Position numbers and translations under genes: made by a program
From: Haemophilus_A paraphrohaemolyticus_A
Lineage (GTDB): Bacteria; Pseudomonadota; Gammaproteobacteria; Enterobacterales; Pasteurellaceae
Assembly (NCBI RefSeq): GCF_003253115.1
Contig: NZ_QEQF01000004.1
Location: 1-64,000, forward strand
Length of the DNA stretch: 64,000 nt
Reading direction: 5' to 3'
In this document: piece by piece, positions 33,688-41,574 of the stretch
How the letters are laid out: each line of letters opens with the position of its first letter
Numbering within the stretch: position 1 is the stretch's first letter
Notes under the pieces: model-generated
Databases searched by the model: none
The model's input: the letters and a program-made list of their open reading frames with translations, nothing else
Told to the model about the DNA's origin: nothing

Positions 33688-35004
33688 ATGCTGACAATTG
33701 ACGCTAATTCGCCACCTCCACCACCACGCAAACCAAGGTTCTATGAGGTTTTATATGTGCAAGTTATTTTTGCCATTATTGTCGGGATTTTATTAGGGCA
33801 TTTCTTTCCAGAGTTTGGGGAAAGTTTAAAGCCATTGGGCGATGCGTTTATTAAACTCGTAAAAATGATTATTGCACCCGTGATTTTCCTTACTGTGGTA
33901 ACGGGTATTGCGGGTATGAATGATATGAAATCGGTTGGGCGTGTAGCGGGCAAGGCAATGCTATATTTTTTAACCTTCTCAACATTGGCGTTGGTTGTGG
34001 GGATGATTATCGCCAATATTATTCAACCTGGAGCCGGGCTAAATATTGATCCGAGCACACTGCAATCTGCGAAGGTGTCAGAATATGTGAGCAAGGCACA
34101 AGAAAGCTCAATGATTGCTTTCTTTATGAATATTATTCCAACCACGGTATTAAGTCCGCTCACAGAAGGGAATATCTTACAGGTGCTATTTGTCTCTGTA
34201 TTATTTGGTATTTCCTTAGCTTCAGTCGGCGAGCGTGGTAAGCCTATTACAGATTTGCTGCAAGTTGCTGCAGCACCAATGTTTAAATTGGTTTCAATTG
34301 TAATGAAAGTCGCCCCTATTGGTGCATTAGGCGCAATGGCATTTACGATTGGCAAATATGGATTGCATTCTATCAGTCATTTAATGTTGCTCATTGTCAC
34401 CTTTTATATTACATCCATTTTATTTGTGCTTTTAATTCTTGGGGCTGTGGCTCGCTATAACGGTTTCTCCATTGTTGGGCTTATCCGTTATATCAAAGAT
34501 GAACTTTGGCTAGTTTTAGGTACTTCTTCTTCAGAAGCAGCATTGCCAAATTTAATGCAAAAAATGGAAGCTGCAGGCTGTAAAAAATCGGTGGTAGGAT
34601 TGGTTGTACCAACAGGTTATTCATTTAACTTAGATGGTACAAACATTTATATGACGATGGCAGCTTTGTTTATTGCTCAAGCGACCAATACCGATTTAAC
34701 CATAGGACAGCAAATCACTTTATTATTGGTGGCAATGCTGAGCTCTAAAGGTGCTGCTGGTGTAACGGGTGCTGGCTTTATTACTCTGGCGGCAACCTTG
34801 TCTGTTGTGCCAGGTTTACCTGTAGAGGGAATGGCACTTATTCTAGGGATTGACCGTTTTATGTCAGAATGTCGTGCTTTAACTAATTTTATTGGTAATG
34901 CGTGTGCAACCATTGTGGTTGCTCGTTGGGAAAATGCGTTGGATAAAGAGCAATTAGGTAAAGCAATGCGTGGTGAGTTAGTGGTTAAAACAGAAATGCA
35001 CTAA
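33688..35004 (+). CDS. dctA: C4-dicarboxylate:cation symporter (DctA-like)
   Basis: The 438-residue membrane protein belongs to the dicarboxylate/amino acid:cation symporter family. The serine-rich motif GTSSSEAALP, VPTGYSFNLDGTNIYM, LSSKGAAGVTGAGF and DRFMSECRALTN are visible. These are closer to DctA than to GltP, so uptake of succinate, fumarate or malate is likely; aspartate/glutamate is the alternative. The N-terminus has a proline run (SPPPPPRKPR) that is unusual for the family. AGAGGAG precedes the ATG. It stands between two terminators. Confidence 0.88.
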   Translation: MLTIDANSPPPPPRKPRFYEVLYVQVIFAIIVGILLGHFFPEFGESLKPLGDAFIKLVKMIIAPVIFLTVVTGIAGMNDMKSVGRVAGKAMLYFLTFSTLALVVGMIIANIIQPGAGLNIDPSTLQSAKVSEYVSKAQESSMIAFFMNIIPTTVLSPLTEGNILQVLFVSVLFGISLASVGERGKPITDLLQVAAAPMFKLVSIVMKVAPIGALGAMAFTIGKYGLHSISHLMLLIVTFYITSILFVLLILGAVARYNGFSIVGLIRYIKDELWLVLGTSSSEAALPNLMQKMEAAGCKKSVVGLVVPTGYSFNLDGTNIYMTMAALFIAQATNTDLTIGQQITLLLVAMLSSKGAAGVTGAGFITLAATLSVVPGLPVEGMALILGIDRFMSECRALTNFIGNACATIVVARWENALDKEQLGKAMRGELVVKTEMH

Positions 35005-35018
35005 TAGCAAATAATGTG

Positions 35019-35058
35019 AAATAGGCTTTGAGTATGTTATGCTCAAAGCCTATTTTTA
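35019..35058 (+). terminator. dctA terminator
   Basis: AAATAGGCTTTGAG and CTCAAAGCCTATTT form a perfect 14-bp stem with a 9-base loop and a T5 tract. It lies 15 bases after the dctA stop, directly before aroE. Confidence 0.92.
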
Positions 35059-35073
35059 TATAAGGAATGTGAA

Positions 35074-35889
35074 ATGAACCAATATGCCGTGTGGGGCAAT
35101 CCCATTGCTCAAAGTAAGTCACCTCGTATCCATCAGCTTTTTGCGGAACAAGCGGGCAAAAATATGAGTTATGTTGCAAAATTGGGCGACGAGCAAGATT
35201 TTGAACAGCAGCTCACTAAGTTTTTCAAACAGGCTCAAGGTGCGAATATTACCGCACCATTTAAAGAAAGAGCATTTAAGTTAGCGGACGAGCATAGCGA
35301 ACGCTGTTTGTTAGCAGGGGCTTGTAACACGTTGAAACGCTTGGAAGATGGGCGTTTGTATGCGGACAATACAGACGGCGTAGGATTATGTAATGATTTG
35401 GCTCGTTTAGGTTGGTTAAAAGCAGGGCAGAAAGTCTTGATTTTAGGTGCGGGTGGTGCAACAAAAGGTGTATTACTGCCCATGTTGCAGGCAGAACAAG
35501 TAATTACGCTATATAATCGAACCTTTGAAAAAGCAGTTGATTTAGCCGAGAAATTTGCAAAATTTGGCAACATTCAAGCCGCTTGTTGGGGGGAGGTATG
35601 CTCACAAAAATTTGATTTGATCATCAATGCTACTTCGTTTGGTTTACAAGGAAAATGTGTCGAATTGCCTACGCACCTTTTCCAAGACGCTTTCGTTTAT
35701 GATATGCAATATGCCATTGAGATGAAAACGCCATTTTTGAATTATGCTAAAACCAATGGAGCTATAAAATATCAAGATGGCTTGGGAATGTTAGTGGGGC
35801 AAGCCGCGGTTTCTTTCCAATTGTGGGAAGGGGTAATGCCAGAAGTTGAGCCTGTTCTCAGACAATTAAAAGCAGAAATGAGTAAATAG
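35074..35889 (+). CDS. aroE: Shikimate dehydrogenase
   Basis: AroE reduces 3-dehydroshikimate with NADPH in the chorismate pathway. The 271-residue protein has the substrate pocket SKSPRIH near the start, the catalytic lysine and partner residues in NITAPFKE and ADNTDGVG, and the nucleotide-binding GAGGATKGV (about 129-137). The ATG follows AAGGAATGTGAA. It is the only aromatic pathway gene in the window and probably has its own transcript. Confidence 0.95.
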   Translation: MNQYAVWGNPIAQSKSPRIHQLFAEQAGKNMSYVAKLGDEQDFEQQLTKFFKQAQGANITAPFKERAFKLADEHSERCLLAGACNTLKRLEDGRLYADNTDGVGLCNDLARLGWLKAGQKVLILGAGGATKGVLLPMLQAEQVITLYNRTFEKAVDLAEKFAKFGNIQAACWGEVCSQKFDLIINATSFGLQGKCVELPTHLFQDAFVYDMQYAIEMKTPFLNYAKTNGAIKYQDGLGMLVGQAAVSFQLWEGVMPEVEPVLRQLKAEMSK

Positions 35890-35996
35890 CACTATTTCGA
35901 GCTGTTATTTAATAAACAAAAAAATGCTGTTTTTATGCCAAAGTGTTGAAATTGTCGGCAAAAGAGATAAAAATCACATTTTTTGTGAAAAAACGT

Positions 35997-36033
35997 TTGA
36001 CGAGTAAGGATAAAATCAGCATAATGCACCCCG
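35997..36033 (+). promoter_or_regulatory. Stable-RNA promoter of tRNA cluster
   Basis: TTGACG and CATAAT are separated by 17 bases and followed by GCACCCCG, a GC-rich discriminator typical of growth-rate and stringently controlled promoters. The start of transcription would be about 30 bases before tRNA-Met. Confidence 0.75.
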
Positions 36034-36063
36034 TAAACCGATACGGTGAACGCAAAGTAAAAT

Positions 36064-36140
36064 GGCTACATAGCTCAGCTGGTTAGAGCACAACACTCAT
36101 AATGTTGGGGTCGCAAGTTCGAATCTCGCTGTAGCCACCA
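36064..36140 (+). tRNA. tRNA-Met(CAT), elongator
   Basis: A 77-base tRNA with encoded CCA, acceptor GGCTACA/TGTAGCC, anticodon loop CTCATAA. The paired first base and overall sequence fit the elongator, not the initiator. Confidence 0.97.
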
Positions 36141-36143
36141 TTT

Positions 36144-36228
36144 GCGGGACTGGCGAAATTGGTAGACGCACCAGATTTAGGTTCTGGCGCCGAGAGGTGT
36201 GTGGGTTCAAGTCCCTCGTCCCGCACCA
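36144..36228 (+). tRNA. tRNA-Leu(TAG)
   Basis: An 85-base class II tRNA with encoded CCA, acceptor GCGGGAC/GTCCCGC, anticodon loop TTTAGGT (anticodon TAG). It lies three bases after tRNA-Met. Confidence 0.97.
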
Positions 36229-36250
36229 TTTAGGTTTACAAAATTAGTGT

Positions 36251-36325
36251 TGGGGTATCGCCAAGCGGTAAGGCACCGGGTTTTGATCTCGGCATCCCTA
36301 GGTTCGAATCCTAGTACCCCAGCCA
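36251..36325 (+). tRNA. tRNA-Gln(TTG), copy 1
   Basis: A 75-base tRNA with encoded CCA, acceptor TGGGGTA/TACCCCA and anticodon loop TTTTGAT (anticodon TTG). It is identical to the copy at 36383. Confidence 0.97.
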
Positions 36326-36355
36326 TCTAATTATTTTTAATAAAATCAAATATAG

Positions 36356-36378
36356 AGCTAACATTTGTTAGTTTTTTT
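36356..36378 (+). terminator. Weak terminator-like hairpin between tRNA-Gln copies
   Basis: CTAAC-ATTT-GTTAG is followed by seven T residues and ends five bases before the second tRNA-Gln. The stem is only 5 bp (7 with wobble pairs), so it is probably leaky. Confidence 0.4.
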
Positions 36379-36382
36379 CTTT

Positions 36383-36457
36383 TGGGGTATCGCCAAGCGG
36401 TAAGGCACCGGGTTTTGATCTCGGCATCCCTAGGTTCGAATCCTAGTACCCCAGCCA
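36383..36457 (+). tRNA. tRNA-Gln(TTG), copy 2
   Basis: Identical over 75 bases to copy 1, so it arose by recent tandem duplication or gene conversion. There is no room for a separate promoter before it, so it depends on read-through from copy 1. Confidence 0.97.
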
Positions 36458-36597
36458 TACTTTACAATTTTTATAATTTCCTTAATTTTCCTTCTTAATT
36501 TTATTCTATTGCATTTGCTTCGTTTATCACTTTTGATTTCCTTAAAAATTCATTAAAATACCCCTAATTTTTTATAATTAAATTAAAGGAAATAACC

Positions 36598-38238
36598 ATG
36601 CAAAAAATCAATCCAACGAGCACAGCAGCTTGGCAAGCATTAGAAGCACACAAAGCAGACAATCTTACCATTCCACAGCTTTTCGCAGAAAATCCAAACC
36701 GTTTCGAACAATATTCTTTAAATTTTGCCGATCAAATCCTTGTCGATTATTCTAAAAACGCGATCAATGAAAAGACTTTAGGCTTATTACGCCAGTTAGC
36801 GAATGAATGTGGTCTAGCATCAGCAACAGAAGCAATGTTTACAGGGCAAAAAATTAACCGCACAGAAAACCGTGCTGTTTTACACACCGCATTACGTAAC
36901 CGTTCAAACACCCCTGTTTTAGTGGATGGTAAAGATGTGATGCCAGAAGTGAACGCTGTATTAGCAAAAATGAAAGATTTTTGTGAACGAGTGATTTCAG
37001 GTGAGTGGAAAGGCTACACAGGTAAAGCAATTACCGATGTGATCAATATTGGTATCGGCGGTTCAGACTTAGGCCCTTATATGGTGACTGAAGCACTGCG
37101 TCCATATAAAAACCATCTTACTATGCATTTCGTTTCAAACGTGGACGGCACACACATTGCGGAAACCTTGAAAAAAGTGAATCCAGAAACAACGCTTGTG
37201 TTAGTGGCTTCGAAAACCTTCACCACCCAAGAAACCATGACGAACGCACACACTGCACGCGATTGGTTATTGGCTGCGGCAAAAGATGAATCTGCGGTTG
37301 CAAAACATTTTGCTGCACTTTCAACGAACTCAAAAGAAGTCGAAAAATTCGGCATTGATACCAACAATATGTTCGAATTCTGGGACTGGGTAGGCGGTCG
37401 TTACTCGCTTTGGTCTGCTATCGGCTTATCTATTGCTCTTTCAATCGGTTTTGAAAACTTTGAGCAATTGCTTTCAGGTGCATACGAAATGGATAAACAT
37501 TTCCGCACCGCACCAATCGAGCAAAACATTCCTGCAACTCTCGCATTAGTGGGGATTTGGAATAGCAACTTCTTAGGTGCAGAAACTGAAGCATTGTTAC
37601 CTTATGACCAATATTTACATCGTTTTGCTGCTTATTTCCAACAAGGTAATATGGAATCAAACGGTAAATTTGTCGGTCGTGATGGCAAAGCAGTAAACTA
37701 CCAAACAGGTCCAATCGTATGGGGCGAACCTGGCACAAACGGTCAACACGCATTCTATCAATTGATTCACCAAGGTACCAAAATTATTCCTTGTGATTTC
37801 ATTGCACCTGCTCAAACACACAATGCCGTAGGCGATCACCATGCAAAATTACTTTCAAACTTCTTCGCTCAAACCGAAGCATTAGCGTTTGGTAAATCAA
37901 AAGAAGTGGTTGAACAAGAGTTCTTACAAGCGGGCAAAAAATTGGAAGAAGTTGCAGAAATCGTGCCGTTCAAAGTATTTACAGGCAACAAACCAACCAA
38001 CTCAATTTTGGTGCAAAAAATCACCCCATTTACATTAGGTGCATTGATTACGATGTATGAACACAAAATCTTTGTTCAAGGCGTGATTTTCAACATCTAT
38101 AGCTTCGACCAATGGGGCGTGGAACTCGGAAAACAATTAGCAAACCGCATCTTACCAGAGCTCCAAGACAACGAAAAAGTAATCAGCCACGACAGCTCAA
38201 CGAATGGTTTAATCAACCAATTCAAAGCGTGGCGTTAA
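36598..38238 (+). CDS. pgi: Glucose-6-phosphate isomerase
   Basis: Pgi interconverts glucose-6-phosphate and fructose-6-phosphate in glycolysis. The 546-residue length matches E. coli (549). Signatures are visible: IGIGGSDLGPYMV for phosphate binding, SKTFTTQET, DWVGGRYSLWSAIGLS, and the catalytic GTNGQHAFYQLIHQGT and HKIFVQGVIFNIYSFDQWGVELGK regions. AAAGGAAATAACC precedes the ATG. The 140-base gap after the tRNAs is AT-rich. A strong uptake-signal hairpin ends the gene. Confidence 0.97.
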   Translation: MQKINPTSTAAWQALEAHKADNLTIPQLFAENPNRFEQYSLNFADQILVDYSKNAINEKTLGLLRQLANECGLASATEAMFTGQKINRTENRAVLHTALRNRSNTPVLVDGKDVMPEVNAVLAKMKDFCERVISGEWKGYTGKAITDVINIGIGGSDLGPYMVTEALRPYKNHLTMHFVSNVDGTHIAETLKKVNPETTLVLVASKTFTTQETMTNAHTARDWLLAAAKDESAVAKHFAALSTNSKEVEKFGIDTNNMFEFWDWVGGRYSLWSAIGLSIALSIGFENFEQLLSGAYEMDKHFRTAPIEQNIPATLALVGIWNSNFLGAETEALLPYDQYLHRFAAYFQQGNMESNGKFVGRDGKAVNYQTGPIVWGEPGTNGQHAFYQLIHQGTKIIPCDFIAPAQTHNAVGDHHAKLLSNFFAQTEALAFGKSKEVVEQEFLQAGKKLEEVAEIVPFKVFTGNKPTNSILVQKITPFTLGALITMYEHKIFVQGVIFNIYSFDQWGVELGKQLANRILPELQDNEKVISHDSSTNGLINQFKAWR

Positions 38239-38260
38239 TTTTGTAATTTAACTATGATTC

Positions 38261-38310
38261 AAGCGGTGCAATTCGTAAAACTTTTTGCAAATTGCACCGC
38301 TTACTTTTTA
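38261..38310 (+). terminator. Paired uptake-signal terminator of pgi
   Basis: AAGCGGTGCAATT (38261-38273) and AATTGCACCGCTT (38290-38302) form a perfect 13-bp stem, followed by ACTTTTT. The tail ends four bases before the ruvC start codon. Confidence 0.85.
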
Positions 38311-38314
38311 TCTT

Positions 38315-38893
38315 ATGGCAATTATTTTAGGCATAGACCCAGGCTCAAGGCTCACTGGCTACGGTGTTATCCGCCAAACAGGGCGACATTTAGACTATCT
38401 TGGCAGTGGTGTGATTCGCACTGCAGCAGACGATCTTCCTACGCGTTTAAAACGTATTTATGCAGGCGTCACCGAAGTGATTACCCAATTCCAACCCGAA
38501 ATGTTCGCGATTGAACAAGTCTTTATGGCGAAAAATGCCGATTCTGCTCTTAAATTAGGGCAAGCTCGTGGCACGGCAATTGTCGCCGCGGTTAATCACG
38601 ATCTTCCAGTGTTTGAATATGCGGCTCGATTAGTGAAACAGACGGTAGTAGGTATTGGTTCAGCTGACAAAGTGCAGGTGCAAGATATGGTAATGCGAAT
38701 GCTGCAACTTTCCGCCAAACCACAAGCAGATGCGGCAGATGCACTTGCCATTGCGATTACTCATGCACACTCTATTCAGCACTCTTTAGTCGTAGCGAAA
38801 CAGAGTAGCGAAAAAGTAAGTAGCGAAAAAGAGCAAATTTTAGCCTTAATGAAAACTCGTTACAGCCGCGGGCGTTTTCGTTTAAAAGGCTAA
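38315..38893 (+). CDS. ruvC: Holliday junction endonuclease RuvC
   Basis: RuvC is the dimeric nuclease that resolves Holliday junctions with RuvAB. From ATG 38315 (MAIILGIDPGSR) it has 192 residues and the four acidic catalytic residues: D8, E67, D139 and D142. An upstream in-frame ATG at 38285 lies inside the pgi terminator and is not family-like. No Shine-Dalgarno sequence is visible, because the leader is the terminator tail. The C-terminal 20 residues are rich in S, E and K. ruvA and ruvB are not in the window. acyP follows after 10 bases. Confidence 0.95.
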   Translation: MAIILGIDPGSRLTGYGVIRQTGRHLDYLGSGVIRTAADDLPTRLKRIYAGVTEVITQFQPEMFAIEQVFMAKNADSALKLGQARGTAIVAAVNHDLPVFEYAARLVKQTVVGIGSADKVQVQDMVMRMLQLSAKPQADAADALAIAITHAHSIQHSLVVAKQSSEKVSSEKEQILALMKTRYSRGRFRLKG

Positions 38894-38903
38894 TTAGGAG
38901 GAT

Positions 38904-39179
38904 ATGATGATCACTAAACAGTTTTTCATTTTCGGGCGGGTGCAAGGCGTAGGTTTCCGTTTTTTTACCTTGCAAGAGGCAAGTAAACTAGGAATCAAAG
39001 GCACAGTCCGTAACCGCATTGATGGCAGTGTAGAGGTCATAGCTCAAGGCACAGAAGATCAAATATCCTTAATGCGAGCTTGGCTTCTGGATGGACCCCA
39101 AATAGCAAAAGTAGAAAGAGTGGTTGAGAATAATTATGTTGAAACACGAGAACTAGAGCGATTTTCGATTATTGGGTAG
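38904..39179 (+). CDS. Acylphosphatase
   Basis: This 91-residue enzyme hydrolyses acyl phosphates. The acylphosphatase motif GRVQGVGFRFF carries the catalytic arginine (R19), and GTVRNRIDGSVEV carries the catalytic asparagine (N37). The start has a strong AGGAGG; either of the two tandem ATGs (38904, 38907) is possible. It follows ruvC by 10 bases and is likely co-transcribed. The role in metabolism is uncertain, as for the family in general. Confidence 0.93.
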   Translation: MMITKQFFIFGRVQGVGFRFFTLQEASKLGIKGTVRNRIDGSVEVIAQGTEDQISLMRAWLLDGPQIAKVERVVENNYVETRELERFSIIG

Positions 39180-39235
39180 TTATCTCTATTTATGAGATAC
39201 TCTCTAATATTGTAAAAATTATGCTCCAAATAATA

Positions 39236-39264
39236 TTGACTCGCATTAAAAATTCCCATATAGT
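39236..39264 (+). promoter_or_regulatory. Predicted promoter of TonB receptor gene
   Basis: TTGACT and TATAGT are separated by exactly 17 bases. Transcription would start near 39271, just before the Fur palindrome. Confidence 0.65.
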
Positions 39265-39282
39265 TACGCCACTTTTTTTGCA

Positions 39283-39301
39283 AATAAGAATAATTCTTAT
39301 C
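39283..39301 (+). promoter_or_regulatory. Fur box before TonB receptor gene
   Basis: AATAAGAATAATTCTTATC contains a perfect 8-1-8 dyad (ATAAGAAT-A-ATTCTTAT) and fits the Fur consensus. It covers about +12 to +30 of the predicted transcript, so Fur-Fe would block transcription. Confidence 0.8.
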
Positions 39302-39324
39302 TTTTTTTATTTGGGAATCTACAT

Positions 39325-41445
39325 ATGAAATTGAAAAACACCCCACTTTCTGTTGCTGTGCTTGCAGCGCTTTCTTCTTTTGCATACGCAAATACTGCTG
39401 ATTCAGTGAAACTTGATGTTGTTCAAGTTGTTTCTGAAAATGCAGGAGCAAAAAGCAAAACCAACGTTGTAACCTTAAAAGATCTTCAAAAATCGACCAA
39501 CGAAGATTTAAGAGGCGTATTAAGTGCTGAACCTGCAATTAACTTTGGTGGCGGTAATGGCGGTACTTCACAATGGGTGACTATTCGTGGTATGGGTCAA
39601 GACCAAATTGATTTCAAAGTAGATAATACTTCAAGCGACACCCCAGTTTTCCATCACCAAAGCCGATTTATGTTAGATCCAAGCCTCATTAAACGTATTG
39701 ACGTACGTAAAGGAGCAGGTTCTGCAAGTGCGGGCATTGGTGCAACCAGTGGCTCTATTGAAGCCACGACGGTTGATGCAAAAGATTTATTAGAAGAAGG
39801 TCAAGCGTTTGGTTTCAAACTTAATGCTGGCGTAAGCAGCAATAAAGGCCACTCACAAGGTGCAACCGTTTATGGTAAAGCAGGCGTTGTAGATGCATTA
39901 TTAAGCGGTAACTGGCAAACTCTTGAAAATTACAAAGGCGGTAAAGGCTATTCAAATAAAGATGGCTCTGATGTGGTTAAAAATAGTGCGTTAGGACAAC
40001 GTGGTCTATTAGCCAAATTTGGCGTGGACATTACAGAAAACCAACGCGTTGTGTTAAGCCATCGCCAAGAACAATATCACGGTGAACGAGCATTACGTGA
40101 AGAGTTTGATTTCTCACAATCTTATTTAGCAGGTACAAGTCAAGATCTTAAAGCTGGTCAAACATTAAGTCGTGTTTTGGCAGGTAAAGATAGACGTGGA
40201 AATAACACCTATTATATTTTAGATTCAAACGGTGCCTTGATTGCGAATGATGCAACTAATAACCCTCGTTATCGTATTACAACACAAGATACGACAAACT
40301 TAGAGTGGAATGGTAAAAATATGGGCTTCATTACTGAAGCAAAAGCAAACGCTTACCGTATTGAAACCTCACGCAAAGAACCTGCCGAAAATAGTACTAC
40401 ACGTGTTTTAACTCACGGTGCAAACTTAGATTTAGATTCCGAGATTGGTGAAAATCACTGGTTAAAATATGGTGTAAATTACCGTCATCAAGAAGCAAAA
40501 CCAAATTCAATTCAAGAAATAGCTCGTGATCGTGCAACAGGTCGTATGGTTGCAACAGGTGTAAAACGCAACCAACAAAAAGAAGATGTGGGTTTATATG
40601 TTGAAGGGATTTGGGGCTTTGGACCAGTCACATTAACCACAGGTGCACGTTACGATCACTTTAAATTCAAAGCGAACAGTGGCAAAACCGTCAGCCACGC
40701 TGATTTCAATCCAAGCGTTGGTTTAATCTGGCAAGCGTTAGATAATTTAAGTTTTAATACTAACTTAAACTATGCAAGCCGTAGCCCACGTATGTTTGAA
40801 GCGATGTTAGCAGGCAATACATTACGTGATGTTTCAGATAATCTACGTGCAGAAAAAGCACGTAACACAGAAGTGGGTTTCAATTATGATGTAACTAAAA
40901 ACATCTCATTAAACGGTAGCTACTTCTGGCAAAAAGTAAAAGATGCTCACGCGACCAAAGCTAACACCATTGTAAATGCTGCACTACTACGTAACCAAGG
41001 TTATGAATTAGGTGGTGCCTATAAACAAGGTGGTTTCAAATTCCGTGTAGGCGTTGCTGACAGTAAACCAGAAACCTTCACATTTAACGGTGCAAGTTTA
41101 GATAATGCCGTATTTGCAGTAGCAACAGGTCGCACTTGGACAACAGCCGTTTCTTATAAATTTGAAAATCCAAGTTTAGAATTAGGTTGGAAAGGTCGTT
41201 TTGTTGAAGGCGAAACAGGCACACCAAGCCGCGGGTCAAACGCTGGTTCAGCAGCAATCAAACAATCAGGCTATGGTGTGAGCGATTTCTACGCAAACTG
41301 GGAAGCAAACAAAAACTTAATGCTTAATTTTGCGGTGAATAATGCATTTAACAAAAACTATAAGAGCCATAGCCAACGTGCTGGCGGTAATAGTTTAGCG
41401 GGTGCAGGTCGTGATTTCCGTATGAACGCAACTTACACTTTCTAA
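39325..41445 (+). CDS. frpB: TonB-dependent iron-siderophore receptor, FrpB/FetA-like
   Basis: The 706-residue outer-membrane receptor has a 22-residue signal peptide ending FAYA. A plug domain follows (about 30-160, with NFGGGNGGTSQWVTIRGMGQ and RKGAGSASAGIGATSGS), then a beta-barrel ending in the C-terminal phenylalanine. From memory it resembles neisserial FrpB/FetA over most of its length, including KTNVVTL, GANLDLDSEIGE and LNYASRSPRMFEA. Ferric siderophore uptake is inferred; the siderophore is not known. A promoter and near-perfect Fur palindrome lie upstream and a terminator downstream, so it is a single iron-repressed gene. Confidence 0.92.
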   Translation: MKLKNTPLSVAVLAALSSFAYANTADSVKLDVVQVVSENAGAKSKTNVVTLKDLQKSTNEDLRGVLSAEPAINFGGGNGGTSQWVTIRGMGQDQIDFKVDNTSSDTPVFHHQSRFMLDPSLIKRIDVRKGAGSASAGIGATSGSIEATTVDAKDLLEEGQAFGFKLNAGVSSNKGHSQGATVYGKAGVVDALLSGNWQTLENYKGGKGYSNKDGSDVVKNSALGQRGLLAKFGVDITENQRVVLSHRQEQYHGERALREEFDFSQSYLAGTSQDLKAGQTLSRVLAGKDRRGNNTYYILDSNGALIANDATNNPRYRITTQDTTNLEWNGKNMGFITEAKANAYRIETSRKEPAENSTTRVLTHGANLDLDSEIGENHWLKYGVNYRHQEAKPNSIQEIARDRATGRMVATGVKRNQQKEDVGLYVEGIWGFGPVTLTTGARYDHFKFKANSGKTVSHADFNPSVGLIWQALDNLSFNTNLNYASRSPRMFEAMLAGNTLRDVSDNLRAEKARNTEVGFNYDVTKNISLNGSYFWQKVKDAHATKANTIVNAALLRNQGYELGGAYKQGGFKFRVGVADSKPETFTFNGASLDNAVFAVATGRTWTTAVSYKFENPSLELGWKGRFVEGETGTPSRGSNAGSAAIKQSGYGVSDFYANWEANKNLMLNFAVNNAFNKNYKSHSQRAGGNSLAGAGRDFRMNATYTF

Positions 41446-41470
41446 TTTCATAATAATCCCTCTATGATCA

Positions 41471-41509
41471 AACCTTACCCACCTCTTTCGAGGTAGGTAA
41501 GGTTTTTTT
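41471..41509 (+). terminator. Terminator of TonB receptor gene
   Basis: AACCTTACC pairs with GGTAAGGTT, with an inner CCTC/GAGG stem, followed by seven T residues. It lies 25 bases after the stop. Confidence 0.9.
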
Positions 41510-41574
41510 CGTTCTCCCTCATTCGGATTTATGGCATAATCTGTGCCGTTTTATTTTTGTTCACTTAGATTTTA

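Noticed and set aside
36251..36457. AAGCGGT in the tRNA-Gln D-arm as uptake signals
   Set aside because: The same bases occur in E. coli tRNA-Gln, so this is structural coincidence.
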